Shown here piece after piece: positions 34,236-42,927 of a stretch of DNA of 64,000 nt; within the stretch, counting starts at the first letter, position 1; every line of letters starts with the position of its first letter. The DNA is taken from assembly GCF_039969785.1 (NCBI RefSeq), contig NZ_JBDVNC010000004.1, positions 327,866-391,865 on the forward strand, given 5' to 3'. A model generated the notes under the pieces. It was not told the origin of the DNA. It ran no database searches and saw only the letters and a program-made list of their open reading frames with translations. Origin of the DNA: Shimia sp039969785. Lineage in GTDB: Bacteria > Pseudomonadota > Alphaproteobacteria > Rhodobacterales > Rhodobacteraceae. Made by a program: the position numbers and the translations under genes.

Positions 34236-35719
34236 TGCGCATTCTTCTGGCTCTTTGTCTGACCTGCCTGCTGCTGGCACCACCTACCAGCGCACAGGAC
34301 CAACCTGAAACGCTGGATGCGGCGATGGCAGACCTGGACAAGCTGTTTGAACGCGGCGCCAGTTTTGACGAAATTGCGCTCAAGATCACATCGCTCCTGC
34401 AAACCGCCAAGGCGTCTGGTGTGATCAACCCGGATTTTGCTATTTTCTATGCCATGCTGGCCGATCACCTGCGCCTTGAAACCGACAACCCGGCCTATGC
34501 ATTGCAAGTTGCCGAAGAGGGGCTGGCGTTGATCGCGGGCAACCCCGAACAGGCCGATTTCCGCGCCGCGCTAATGGCCTCGCGCGCCTATGCGCTGGCC
34601 GATATGGGCCGTCTGTCCGAAGCACATTCCACGCTGATACTGGCGCTTCCAACCCTGATCACGTCCTTTGGTGAGGATACAGTTGGCGACTATCAGGCCC
34701 ATGCCGACCTGTGGGCAGAGGGGCAATTGTCCGACTTCAACCAATCAGCGCTCGACATCGCCAAAGAGACGCTACAAGCGGCCTATGACGCCCTGAATGC
34801 GGGCGCTTATGGCCGGGTTCTGGTGCTGTCGGGTTCCGCGCTTTTGCCAATGGACACGAGCTTTGCCGAGGCGGATCTGCGCGGCACCAATCTTGAGGCG
34901 GAAAAGCTGACCGGCGAGGCGTTGTTCAAACTAGGACGCCACCGCGAAAGCGCCAACGCCTATCTGCGCGCGCTGGGCTATATGACCCAAACCCCGTGGC
35001 AACTCAGCGGCATACCCGACTGGTGGGGCACCCTGTCCCCCGAAATCTCTGACATCGGATTTGACGTGTTCGACGGCCTTGCAGGGGCCGCCGCCGAGAT
35101 CAACCGCCCCGACGTCCAAGAGGCGGCGTTGGCCGCGGCCTTTGACCTCGCAAAATCGCCACGCCAGCGCTATTCGCTGCTGCAACGTCAGGCCAGTCTC
35201 GCGCATGCGGATGGCCGTCCGGACGAGGCGCTGGATCAGCTGACACAAGCCCGCAACATCGCGCTGGATGCGGGGCTCGAAATCGACGCATTGGTTGCAG
35301 AGTTCTACAGCGAAATGGTCATTATCTACGACCAGCTGGGCGACGGTGTACCGTTTGACACAACCCGCTTTATCGACGTCACCGATCGCGTGCTCAAGGC
35401 ACATCAGGACAACCAGATCGCCGGGCGCGACTTCTTTCTCTACAGCGCCGCCAATGTGCTTAAACACGGCACTGTGCCCGAAAAAACGCTGGAATACGCC
35501 CGTCAGGCGCTGCAATGGCGTCAGGCCGATCTGGCACGCAAATCCGACACCAGCTTTGGCGCCACACAAGGCCGCCGCGCCAGCCGCGATACGCTGGAAC
35601 TGTTCTTGCATGCGGCGCACACAGCCGCCTCGGCAACCGATCACCCGGGCCAAAGTGCCGAAGACTGCCCCAAGGACGACGCCTATACAAGCTGCCTGAT
35701 TGTGATGCGCTCGAGATGA
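34235..35719 (+). CDS. Exported helical repeat (TPR-like) protein
   Basis: This protein of 494 residues has a signal peptide (to about residue 20, TSAQDQP) and is otherwise almost fully helical, with Ala/Leu/Asp-rich paired helices that resemble tetratricopeptide repeats: LQVAEEGLALIAGNPEQADFRAAL, GEALFKLGRHRESANAYLRAL, and LAHADGRPDEALDQLTQARNIALDAG. The TPR signature is weak in places, so the count is uncertain. It is the last gene of the operon. CHAT domains are commonly preceded by TPRs in one chain; here the scaffold appears to be a separate polypeptide. A role in substrate or partner binding is inferred. Confidence 0.75.
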   Translation: MRILLALCLTCLLLAPPTSAQDQPETLDAAMADLDKLFERGASFDEIALKITSLLQTAKASGVINPDFAIFYAMLADHLRLETDNPAYALQVAEEGLALIAGNPEQADFRAALMASRAYALADMGRLSEAHSTLILALPTLITSFGEDTVGDYQAHADLWAEGQLSDFNQSALDIAKETLQAAYDALNAGAYGRVLVLSGSALLPMDTSFAEADLRGTNLEAEKLTGEALFKLGRHRESANAYLRALGYMTQTPWQLSGIPDWWGTLSPEISDIGFDVFDGLAGAAAEINRPDVQEAALAAAFDLAKSPRQRYSLLQRQASLAHADGRPDEALDQLTQARNIALDAGLEIDALVAEFYSEMVIIYDQLGDGVPFDTTRFIDVTDRVLKAHQDNQIAGRDFFLYSAANVLKHGTVPEKTLEYARQALQWRQADLARKSDTSFGATQGRRASRDTLELFLHAAHTAASATDHPGQSAEDCPKDDAYTSCLIVMRSR

Positions 35720-35798
35720 TCCGGCGCGGGCAGATAACCATCCAAAAAAGGCAGCCCCAACCGGACCTGCCCTTGTGTTTTTCTAGTCCGCTGAAGGG

Positions 35799-37241
35799 CT
35801 AGTTTTTGCCCTGCGCCTCCAAAACCTCACGGTTCTTTTCACGCAGCCGCCACGCAGCCCCCATGCTGTCTTTCAGGTTCTCCGGCAGCGCATCCAGCGG
35901 CACAACCAGATCGCTGTCGACTGGCCACTTGGTCAGCAACTCAGGATGATACCCTTCGGGATAGTAGATCTCGGGATCAATCTCCATCTCACGTACGTAT
36001 GCCTCTTGAATGTCCTCCCGCGCATGCGGCGGCTTGGGCACAATCAGCTGACCATTTGAGAAATCGAACTGAGGCGCGCGCGAATTCGGGAACCGGGGCA
36101 AAATGCCTTCGCGTACCCAGATCTGATCTTTGGTCACGTTCACAACGATCCCGTCCGGCGCACCAAAATGATACGGCCCCTTCCAGTGTTCCCGGATTTC
36201 CGCAACGGTTTCCTCGATCTGATAGGGATCATAGCTCATGTGCGTGTTCATCAGCAGCCGTGGCTGAACCAGACTGGCAATGTACCCGGCGGCATAACTG
36301 GGCGTGTGATGCGTATCCACGGTATAGCGCCCCAAAAACGGCGGCACGCCCTGAACTCCAGACGAAATCTCGATGATTTCCTGCTGTTGCTCGGTCACGA
36401 AAACATCACAACCCTTGGCATAAGGAATGTCGATCATGTTGGGCCGACCGTCCCCTGTCCAGATAAAGCACAGACCGTTCCAATCCAACCGATAGCCAGA
36501 CGCGCCGTCCTTGGCATGGCTGCGTTGCCAGTGGGTGACCTGTACGCCGTCTTCGTCGTAGATTACGCCGCCATTGTCGCGGAAATCAAATTCATTGACG
36601 ATGATATCCCAGCCTTTTCCGACCGGAAACACGCTGAACGCGTCCCGGTGCCAGCCGGTCATCATCTTCATGCCTTTCACCATGGTCGCGGTGCCGTATT
36701 CTTCGGTTCGCCCTGATGGGCCATGCACGGTGAGCTGTTCATGCCACCCCCCGGCCCAAGTACCAAACATCCACAGATAAGGCAGGCCGCCAAAGTGGTC
36801 GACATGCAAGTGAGTGATGAACACGTCCGAAATTTCATTCAAGGCATAGCCACTGGCAATGATATTGGCGGGTGACCCCTCACCAATGTCGAACATAAAG
36901 ATTTTGCCATTGCCCAACTCAACGAGAATGGCGGTATTCATCTGGCCCGGGCGAATGAAAGGCGCGGACCCCATAAAGATGATCCGCATCTCATTGGGTT
37001 GCACGTCCTCAGTACGCGGAAACCAGTTTGCGGCGCTCTGTAACCAGGGTTGCGGCGAAATTCCCTCAAACGTCAGACCTTCCTTCCAGCGCCCCATCGG
37101 AACACCGCCGCCCAGCGCGGCCTGAATATCCTCTGTTGAAGACGGGTCCTGAACCTCGGGTGGTTGCGCACCAACTGGCGCAGCCAGCGCAATAGCCATC
37201 AAGACGGCCAACCCTGACGCGGCGTTCCGTATGCGTTTCAT
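35799..37241 (-). CDS. Exported metallo-beta-lactamase-fold hydrolase
   Basis: This 480-residue protein has a signal peptide (to about residue 25, PVGAQPP) and an MBL-fold domain. The metal-binding motif is THLHVDHFGG, a second ligand region is WTGDGRPNM, and a late NTHMSYD histidine completes it. The arrangement is closest to the RNase Z/arylsulfatase-like branch of the fold, but an exported enzyme is unlikely to process tRNA. The substrate is unknown. It is convergent with the end of the protease operon and divergent from the AraC gene. No cofactor partner is adjacent. Confidence 0.85.
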   Translation of the reverse strand: MKRIRNAASGLAVLMAIALAAPVGAQPPEVQDPSSTEDIQAALGGGVPMGRWKEGLTFEGISPQPWLQSAANWFPRTEDVQPNEMRIIFMGSAPFIRPGQMNTAILVELGNGKIFMFDIGEGSPANIIASGYALNEISDVFITHLHVDHFGGLPYLWMFGTWAGGWHEQLTVHGPSGRTEEYGTATMVKGMKMMTGWHRDAFSVFPVGKGWDIIVNEFDFRDNGGVIYDEDGVQVTHWQRSHAKDGASGYRLDWNGLCFIWTGDGRPNMIDIPYAKGCDVFVTEQQQEIIEISSGVQGVPPFLGRYTVDTHHTPSYAAGYIASLVQPRLLMNTHMSYDPYQIEETVAEIREHWKGPYHFGAPDGIVVNVTKDQIWVREGILPRFPNSRAPQFDFSNGQLIVPKPPHAREDIQEAYVREMEIDPEIYYPEGYHPELLTKWPVDSDLVVPLDALPENLKDSMGAAWRLREKNREVLEAQGKN

Positions 37242-37382
37242 CGATTTTCCTTCCGCAAAGTTCTCATCCGTCCTACGCTACTACCCAAGCGCGGAAATCA
37301 TGATCGATTTTGCGCAATTTCCAAGACGATCAGACGCGAATTTTGCACCTTTGAATTTAGTCGGCCAAAAGGCATTCAACAG

Positions 37383-38324
37383 TTGAGCGAGCAGGGAAAC
37401 TTACTTCTTCAGACGTCTTTTGCGGATGTAGATCACTTCTGCGATGCCGCTCGATTATGGGACTTGGACTTTGCGCCGTTAGCTAAGTCCCCCGACGGCG
37501 ACATTGTGGCCGATTTGTTTCAAGCCCGCTATGGACAAGTAGACTTCGGATCCTCGGTTATCAGGTCCGCTCTGATGCAAGCCGGAGCTCCCCCTGCCAA
37601 GCGTCACACATTTGTCCTCCTCCCCCCTACAATGAATGACCTTTGGTGGCGTCATCAGTTTGTGTCGAACAACAATATATTGGTTTTCCACGAAGGCGCA
37701 GATTTAAACTGTTTGTCCGGGCCGGATTTTAATAATTTCTGTTTGTCGATCGACGAAACCTATGTCGAACGGGTGGCCGAACGCGAACATATCCGGTTGC
37801 CCGCACTGCATCGGCGACCAGAGGTGTTTCGCCCGGCTCCAGCCCTTTATGCGCGCGCGCTTCATCTGGCGCAGGCCTGCGTTCTTCAGGCTTCAGAAGC
37901 CACGGTTTCCGCGGTCACTGACATCACAGATCACCTGACGGTTTCATGGGTTTTGCATGCCGGCATTCATCAGGGCGCCCGCCACGAACGCGCCCATGAA
38001 CGCGCCTTGCGCCAAAGCCTCGAATTGATCGGAGACACCCCGCATCAACAACATACCGTGGCTGAACTCTGCAGAATTGCCGGAACATCCAGACGCACGC
38101 TTGAAACGGCATTCCGCGACCATCTGGGGGTCAGCCCCGCAGCCTTTATGAAACTACGCCGCCTGTCAGGTGCACGCCAGGATTTGAAACGCCGTACGTC
38201 AAATTCCGCGCGTGTGGGTGACATCATGGCACGCCACGGGTTCAGTCATGTTGGCCAGTTTGCTACCGACTACCGCGCCGCGTTCGGAGAACGCCCGTCT
38301 GACACGCTCAACAATGTCAATTAG
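37383..38324 (+). CDS. AraC-family transcriptional regulator
   Basis: This 313-residue protein has a C-terminal AraC double helix-turn-helix: HTVAELCRIAGTSRRTLETAF and VGDIMARHGFSHVGQFATDYRAAFGERPSDTL. The N-terminal 200 residues form a divergent sensor domain resembling the AraC-binding-like (cupin-type) domain of enhancer-type regulators. The only upstream start in frame is TTG at 37383; the N terminus is therefore the least certain part. It is divergent from the MBL-fold hydrolase (141 bases apart), which may be its target. Confidence 0.88.
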   Translation: MSEQGNLLLQTSFADVDHFCDAARLWDLDFAPLAKSPDGDIVADLFQARYGQVDFGSSVIRSALMQAGAPPAKRHTFVLLPPTMNDLWWRHQFVSNNNILVFHEGADLNCLSGPDFNNFCLSIDETYVERVAEREHIRLPALHRRPEVFRPAPALYARALHLAQACVLQASEATVSAVTDITDHLTVSWVLHAGIHQGARHERAHERALRQSLELIGDTPHQQHTVAELCRIAGTSRRTLETAFRDHLGVSPAAFMKLRRLSGARQDLKRRTSNSARVGDIMARHGFSHVGQFATDYRAAFGERPSDTLNNVN

Positions 38325-38400
38325 GGCGAGGCGGATAGGCAAATCCATACTGCTGAAATACCGACGGAATACCGACGCAGCGCCGACGCGGGTTTTCAAC

Positions 38401-39228
38401 CTATCCCAGTTCCATTGTCGCGATGGCCGCTAAGGTCCCCGACGCCACTGGCGGTGTGCCCCGCCACATGCGCGCGGTTGCGAAGCTGCTCTCAAATCCA
38501 GCCCCAATCAATGTATTGGTCAGCGCTGTATTTTCGGACGGTACATCAATAATCACATGGTCCGACGGCAAAGCCTGTAGCGCACCTTTGGTCAGTTCCA
38601 ATGCCTGTGCCGTGTCCGGCGCGATCACCGGACCAACCTTGACGCCCTGACGGCACCGCCGGATCGTGGCAAACCCCGTCACCTCAGACCCTGAACATAG
38701 AACAAGCGTTTTGCGCGTGTCTGTTTGCGCGATCCATGCGTTCAGAAACCGGGGCCGCGTGACACCGTTGGCCTGTTGATCCAACGTCGAAATGACACCC
38801 GCATCCGCATCATCGGCCAGGCGCACATTCCGGCTGGCAACCGGGGGTAGCACCCCTTCATAACGAACAGATGACCCGGTTTTGACAAATCCGGACTTGG
38901 CATAATTGGCTTGCTGATCGGCCACACCGTCCAACCCAACAGTCCGCGTTCCCGCATGGTCGAGTGCATGTTTCCAAAGAGAATACCCAATGCCCTGCCC
39001 ACGGAATTCCGGGTGGCACAGGTACAGACCAAGAAACGCAAACTCAGCAGAATGCGCGACCACCGAGATCGCCGCAACCAACGCGCCGCCTTGCTCTGCT
39101 ACAAAAAAACCGTCCGGGTCCGCCGCAAAGAACCCCGCCGCATCGCCCAGCCCGGGGTTCCACCCTTCGTCGGCGGCCCAATCCAAAATCTGCGCCAGGT
39201 CCTTCAAATTCGCGATGCGCATATTCAT
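38401..39228 (-). CDS. GNAT-family N-acetyltransferase (two-part)
   Basis: This protein of about 275 residues has an N-terminal GNAT domain: MRIANLKDLAQILDWAADEGW, LGLYLCHPEFRGQGIGYSLW (the acetyl-CoA binding Q/R-x-x-G-x-G/A loop) and LDGVADQQANYAKSGF. The C-terminal half (about 140-275) resembles the second domain of YitH/HolE-like acetyltransferases. ATG 39228 is chosen because AAGGGA precedes it; the open frame extends to 39348 without family resemblance. The acceptor is unknown. It converges on the AraC gene. Confidence 0.85.
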   Translation of the reverse strand: MNMRIANLKDLAQILDWAADEGWNPGLGDAAGFFAADPDGFFVAEQGGALVAAISVVAHSAEFAFLGLYLCHPEFRGQGIGYSLWKHALDHAGTRTVGLDGVADQQANYAKSGFVKTGSSVRYEGVLPPVASRNVRLADDADAGVISTLDQQANGVTRPRFLNAWIAQTDTRKTLVLCSGSEVTGFATIRRCRQGVKVGPVIAPDTAQALELTKGALQALPSDHVIIDVPSENTALTNTLIGAGFESSFATARMWRGTPPVASGTLAAIATMELG

Positions 39229-39376
39229 CCCGGTTCCCTTGTCTGTCTCGTCGCTACGCGGCGCTGTCACGATGTCATCCCATCGCCCCATGTCAAGACG
39301 ATCAATGCGCAGAATTTGGATGGGGTTAACGGCAAGCGTCCGCTTCAAGTCGGAAGCGAACGCTTGCTTGGGTCAG

Positions 39377-39411
39377 TCTGCCCCCAGTTTTCGAGGAGAG
39401 GCGGGGGCAGA
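39377..39411 (-). terminator. Stem-loop downstream of the BCCT transporter gene
   Basis: Perfect nine-base arms TCTGCCCCC and GGGGGCAGA enclose 17 bases, 11 bases beyond the transporter stop codon. There is no T run, so it may be a weak terminator or an mRNA 3'-end stabiliser. Confidence 0.35.
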
Positions 39412-39421
39412 TCGACGGGGA

Positions 39422-40642
39422 TTAATGTGTCGCTTCGATTTTCGAGAAATCCAGCGCGTTTTCCTCAGGCGAGCCTTTGATCGAGGCGACCTCTGCGCGC
39501 TTCTTCGTGAAGATATAGACGACGCAGGCCAGATAAATCCCGACGACAACCGCGCCAATCCACTGGATTTGCAGCCACTGAGATTTGAACAGCAGCGTCA
39601 GACCGAACAAGACAGCGACATTCGCCGCCACGTAACCCGCTTTACCCATCCTTGCCGGGGTCAGTGACAGGTTATCCGAATACAGACGGATCAGGCTGTC
39701 CAGCGAGTTAATCACAAACGTCACACCAACAATCACCATCGAGATGTTCAGCAGGCCAGTGGTATCAATACCATTTGAATAGTAAAAATACAGAACCGAA
39801 AACCAGACCGCGAGCGGGATAGACGGAATGAATAGAAGCGCCAGCAACAGGTATTGAGTGCGCATGCCGCCAACAAATCGCGATGTGAACTGACCAATCA
39901 TGATCGACCATGCGAACCACCAGAACAGGTAGAATTCGTGGTAATCGTTGATGGGTGTTACAAATTTGTGGATGTTGGTGAAATAGCCTGAAGTGAGTTC
40001 CCCCAATTTGGTGGCCATCGCGCCGAGACCCATGCCTGCATAAAGCCACATGAACACGATCAGGCCCAGGAACATCACCGTTGATCCGACGCTAAGCACG
40101 CGCACAAATTTGATGTCGGTGCTGGAATAGGCGGCAGCCAGGATCACACAGAACACAACCACATAGAATGTCGTCAGAACAGTTTCGCCGTCTCCGATCT
40201 CGGGCACATAGAAGGGCAGATAGACCAGAAACAAGCTGGCTGTGAATGCACATGTGCCGACGATGACAATGTTGTTGAGGATTTTCACAAAGGGAATTTC
40301 AAAGAATTTCACCCGTGGCTCGACAACACAAAAGTAGAAACTGGTCAGGAAATAAAAGCCCCAGATCAGAAAGCCCCAAAACCCAAATTCAATCGCCAGT
40401 GGGTTGGTAAAACCATAATCCCCGACGTTTTCAGGGTTGGCATAGGTTGGGAATTCTCCCAGCGGGAACATGATCAGCCCCACATCCAGCCCGGACGTGA
40501 ACAAAATCGCCATAAAGGTGAACAGCGGCACCGGGGTCACGCCGATCACGCGCAGGTTCCACCATTTCACGACGCAGATCGTGACCAGCGCAAGCGCCAG
40601 CACAATCCCAAAGGTGATAATTATCGACAGCAAAGTCGCCAT
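39422..40642 (-). CDS. BCCT-like (betaine/choline/carnitine) transporter, short form
   Basis: This protein of 406 residues has about ten to twelve hydrophobic helices. The segment FYLFWWFAWSIMIGQFTSRF resembles the BCCT helix 8 signature (W-x-x-W-S-x-x-x-G-x-F-x-A/S-R), and GGMRTQ follows as in BCCT proteins. At about 400 residues it is shorter than the usual 500-670, chiefly lacking the long terminal tails. It probably takes up a quaternary ammonium or similar osmolyte across the inner membrane. It is divergent from a BetI-like TetR regulator, supporting a choline/betaine-type substrate. Confidence 0.78.
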   Translation of the reverse strand: MATLLSIIITFGIVLALALVTICVVKWWNLRVIGVTPVPLFTFMAILFTSGLDVGLIMFPLGEFPTYANPENVGDYGFTNPLAIEFGFWGFLIWGFYFLTSFYFCVVEPRVKFFEIPFVKILNNIVIVGTCAFTASLFLVYLPFYVPEIGDGETVLTTFYVVVFCVILAAAYSSTDIKFVRVLSVGSTVMFLGLIVFMWLYAGMGLGAMATKLGELTSGYFTNIHKFVTPINDYHEFYLFWWFAWSIMIGQFTSRFVGGMRTQYLLLALLFIPSIPLAVWFSVLYFYYSNGIDTTGLLNISMVIVGVTFVINSLDSLIRLYSDNLSLTPARMGKAGYVAANVAVLFGLTLLFKSQWLQIQWIGAVVVGIYLACVVYIFTKKRAEVASIKGSPEENALDFSKIEATH

Positions 40643-40715
40643 TAAAAGTCCCTCCCGTTTGACTCAAAAAATCAAGCCTCAGTTCCGCGTTTCCCTAGCG
40701 ATAAATTGGCCATTC

Positions 40716-40731
40716 ATTCAATTTATTGATT
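40716..40731. promoter_or_regulatory. Candidate BetI-type operator
   Basis: ATTCAATTTATTGATT is a near-palindrome (arms ATTCAA and TTGATT, one mismatch) between the transporter and its divergent regulator gene. BetI operators in other bacteria contain similar TTGA/TCAA halves. The call rests on position and pattern only. Confidence 0.28.
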
Positions 40732-40807
40732 ACTGATACCGAAAATTGCACATTTGTGCTATATTTTTTTCGATGTATGACTCTCCAGACCTCGGGAGAC
40801 GCATAAA

Positions 40808-41404
40808 ATGACTCGTTCCACGATCAGTGAAATTCGCCGCGAAGAGCTGATTCAGGCCACAATTGCGGCCATCTATGAACAGGGGTTTGCTGATCTGACT
40901 GTTTCGCGAATTGCAAAAGATGCTCAGGTGTCAACCGGCAGCATTCACTACTATTTTGGAGGAAAAGAGGCCTTGCTTGAGGCGACCATGCTTCATCTTT
41001 TGAACGCCCTCAAAACCGCGCATCATAGCTGGTTGAAAGATGCCAAAACCCCAGAAGAGCGACTGCACGCAGTGGTGCAGGCCAACTTTGACGGGTTTTT
41101 TCTGTCGAAAGAAACATGCCGGGTATGGACGCAGTTCTGGGCCTTTGCGCCATACCATCCCAAGCTGGCGCGCCTTCATCGGATTAACCGCGCACGTGTG
41201 AAAAGCAACGTTATGTTTTCTTTGCGCGAACTTGTTCCGTCACAGGATCTGACCGTTAAGACAAACGCGATTCAGGGCTACATGGATGGTGTCTGGGTCC
41301 AGATCGCGCAATCGGCAGAAACGCTGAACCTGCCGGATCTGCAAAGCGAAGCCACACTGTTTGTGAACCAGACCATTTGGAACGGTTCACAAAGCAGAAT
41401 GTGA
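40808..41404 (+). CDS. TetR-family regulator, BetI-like
   Basis: This 198-residue protein has an N-terminal TetR helix-turn-helix (IRREELIQATIAAIYEQG, then VSRIAKDAQVSTGSIHYYFGGK). The wording around GSIHYYFGGKEALLEATM and the C-terminal domain (WTQFWAFAPYHPKLARLHRINR) match the BetI group, which represses choline-glycine betaine genes. It is divergent from the BCCT-like transporter with 165 bases between them. The ligand could be choline or another quaternary amine. No betA or betB gene lies nearby, so it may have been recruited for a related substrate. Confidence 0.86.
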   Translation: MTRSTISEIRREELIQATIAAIYEQGFADLTVSRIAKDAQVSTGSIHYYFGGKEALLEATMLHLLNALKTAHHSWLKDAKTPEERLHAVVQANFDGFFLSKETCRVWTQFWAFAPYHPKLARLHRINRARVKSNVMFSLRELVPSQDLTVKTNAIQGYMDGVWVQIAQSAETLNLPDLQSEATLFVNQTIWNGSQSRM

Positions 41405-41429
41405 CGCGCCAAGTGCAAAGAGTTGACGC

Positions 41430-42166
41430 TTAATGTGACAGAACTTGATCCAAGAAGGTACGCGTCCGTTCGTTTCCCGGTGACGTAAAGAACGTTTCCG
41501 GATCGTGTTCCTCAATGATTTCACCGGCATCCATAAAGATGACGCGATCCGCAACCTTGCGGGCAAACCCCATTTCGTGGGTCGCACAAACCACGGTCAT
41601 GCCTTCGCGGGCCAAAGTTTCCGTTACGTCCAGAACTTCGCCGATCATCTCGGGTCAAGCGCGGGTGTCGGTTCGTCAATCAAAAGGATTTCGGGTTTCA
41701 TGCACAGGGCGCGGGCGATCGTCACGCGTTGCTGTTGGCCCCCGGACAATTGGCCGGGGAATTTCGCCGCCAGATTGGCGATCTGCACCTCTTTCAGAAA
41801 CGCCATTGCGGTGGCTTATGCTTTGGACAGAGAGTCCTTGCGGGCCACCATCGGGGCTAGCCTACAGTTTTCCAAAATCGACAAATGTGGGAACAGGTTG
41901 AAATGTCGGGAACACATGCCAACCTCGCGGCGCATTCCCTCCATGTTGGACGCATCCGCATTGATCGGATCACCATTGATCCGGATTTCACCGGACTGGT
42001 GTACTTCCAGCTGATTAAAAGTGCGGATCATCGTTAATCTACCCGATCCCGACGGACCACACACAACGATCTTTTCGCCCTTTTCCACTGTCAGATTGTT
42101 GTCTTACAACGCATGGAACGGGGCATAGAAATTATTGACGTCTTTCATTTCTACTGCGGCGGTCAT
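41430..42166 (-). pseudogene. Amino-acid ABC transporter ATP-binding protein, decayed (GlnQ/HisP type)
   Basis: Reading from ATG 42166, the frame shows an amino-acid ABC ATPase broken by several lesions. A TAA interrupts the first strands before DNNLTVEKGEKIVVCG. The Walker A reads GPSGSGRLT, having lost the Lys and Ser of GPSGSGKST. A second TAA stands at about 41816-41818, after RKDSLSKA. A one-base deletion at about 41650, between the LIDEPTPALDP Walker B region and EMIGEVL, shifts the frame. The LSGGQQQRV signature and the late VCATHEMGFARKVADRV block are still readable. Substrate-binding and permease genes are absent. It was probably a partner of the adjacent RidA and hydantoinase genes. 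Confidence 0.88.
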
Positions 42167-42181
42167 GCGTGATCCTCTCGG

Positions 42182-42526
42182 TTACGGTTTGACGGCGGCG
42201 GTGACAATAATCTCAACTTTCAGGACATCCCGGGCGAGTTTGGCTTCGCCACAGGCACGCGCGGGCGCATGCCCCGCCGGCACCCAAGCATCCCAAACGG
42301 CATTCATTTCGGCGAAATCGGCCATATCAGAAAGCCAGACAACCGCCTGAAGGATATGCTCGCGATCCGATCCGGCTTCGATCAAAAGCGCGTCGACGCG
42401 CGACAGACAATCGGCGGTTTGTTCGGCAACGCTGTCGCCAGCACCAACCTGACCACACAAATATGCGGTTCCGTTGTGCTTAACGATTTTGCTCATGCGT
42501 TCAGAGGTGTGAATGCGTTCAATCAT
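42182..42526 (-). CDS. RidA/YjgF family protein
   Basis: This protein of about 114 residues is of the RidA (Rid/YER057c/UK114) family. It has the pattern KIVKHNGTAYLCGQVG, then DCLSRVDALLIEAGSD, HILQAVVWLSDM and a C-terminal ARACGEAKLARDVLKVEI with the substrate-binding arginine region. RidA proteins hydrolyse reactive enamine or imine intermediates formed in amino-acid metabolism. The ATG at 42526 overlaps the stop of the prpE remnant; a GTG at 42538 is an alternative. Beside a hydantoinase and FAD oxidase operon, a role in clearing imines made by the oxidase is plausible. Confidence 0.9.
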   Translation of the reverse strand: MIERIHTSERMSKIVKHNGTAYLCGQVGAGDSVAEQTADCLSRVDALLIEAGSDREHILQAVVWLSDMADFAEMNAVWDAWVPAGHAPARACGEAKLARDVLKVEIIVTAAVKP

Positions 42527-42780
42527 TTGGTTTTCCACTCAAATTTCGCGCCGCAAGGGCGTTGCAGTCTTCGGTCAGGATCAAAGGGTCGTCAATCGCC
42601 GCTGGTATTTTGTAAGTTTCGCCATTGGCGATTTTCTGCTTCGTCCCACGCAGCACTTTACCCGACCGCGTCCTGGGCAGGCGTAGCACAGGCACAGCAA
42701 GCTTGAACACCGCCATCGCACCGATTTTGGCGCGCAAAAGCTGAACGAGCTCTTTTTCTAAATCCGCAGGATCACCATCA
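42519..42780 (-). pseudogene. 3' remnant of a propionyl-CoA (acyl-CoA) synthetase gene
   Basis: About 87 codons of the C terminus remain, with ADLEKELVQLLRAKIG, then LPRTRSGKVLRGTKQKIANGE and YKIPAAIDDPLILTED. This is the end of an acetyl/propionyl-CoA synthetase (PrpE-like), including the acetylation-site lysine in the RSGK motif. The other roughly 540 residues are absent and no start is present. It is a deletion remnant, not a small gene. Confidence 0.8.
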
Positions 42781-42927
42781 AACCAACACCCATCGGATCC
42801 CTTGTCTGCGTTAAACGCAGACGTCGGTGGCGTGAATCAATCAATTGCCTCGGAGGCACTGGCCCAAAAAGCCGCTGGTTCAGCCTGCCACGCGGCCTAG
42901 GTCTCCGGATAATTCGACATTATGGCA

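Noticed and set aside
32250..34283. 677-residue minus-strand open frame over the CHAT gene
   Set aside because: High-G+C antisense frame; the forward strand has complete caspase and CHAT domains with operon-style spacing.
21512..35719. Idea that the island is a type III-E CRISPR (Craspase)-like module
   Set aside because: No gRAMP, Cas protein or CRISPR array is present and all effectors carry export signals.
35720..35798. GGGCAG...CTGCCC with T run as a terminator between the helical protein and MBL genes
   Set aside because: Only six pairs with a loop of nearly 40 bases; not convincing.
42519..42737. Treated first as a separate small gene
   Set aside because: It is the C-terminal end of a propionyl-CoA synthetase with no start of its own.
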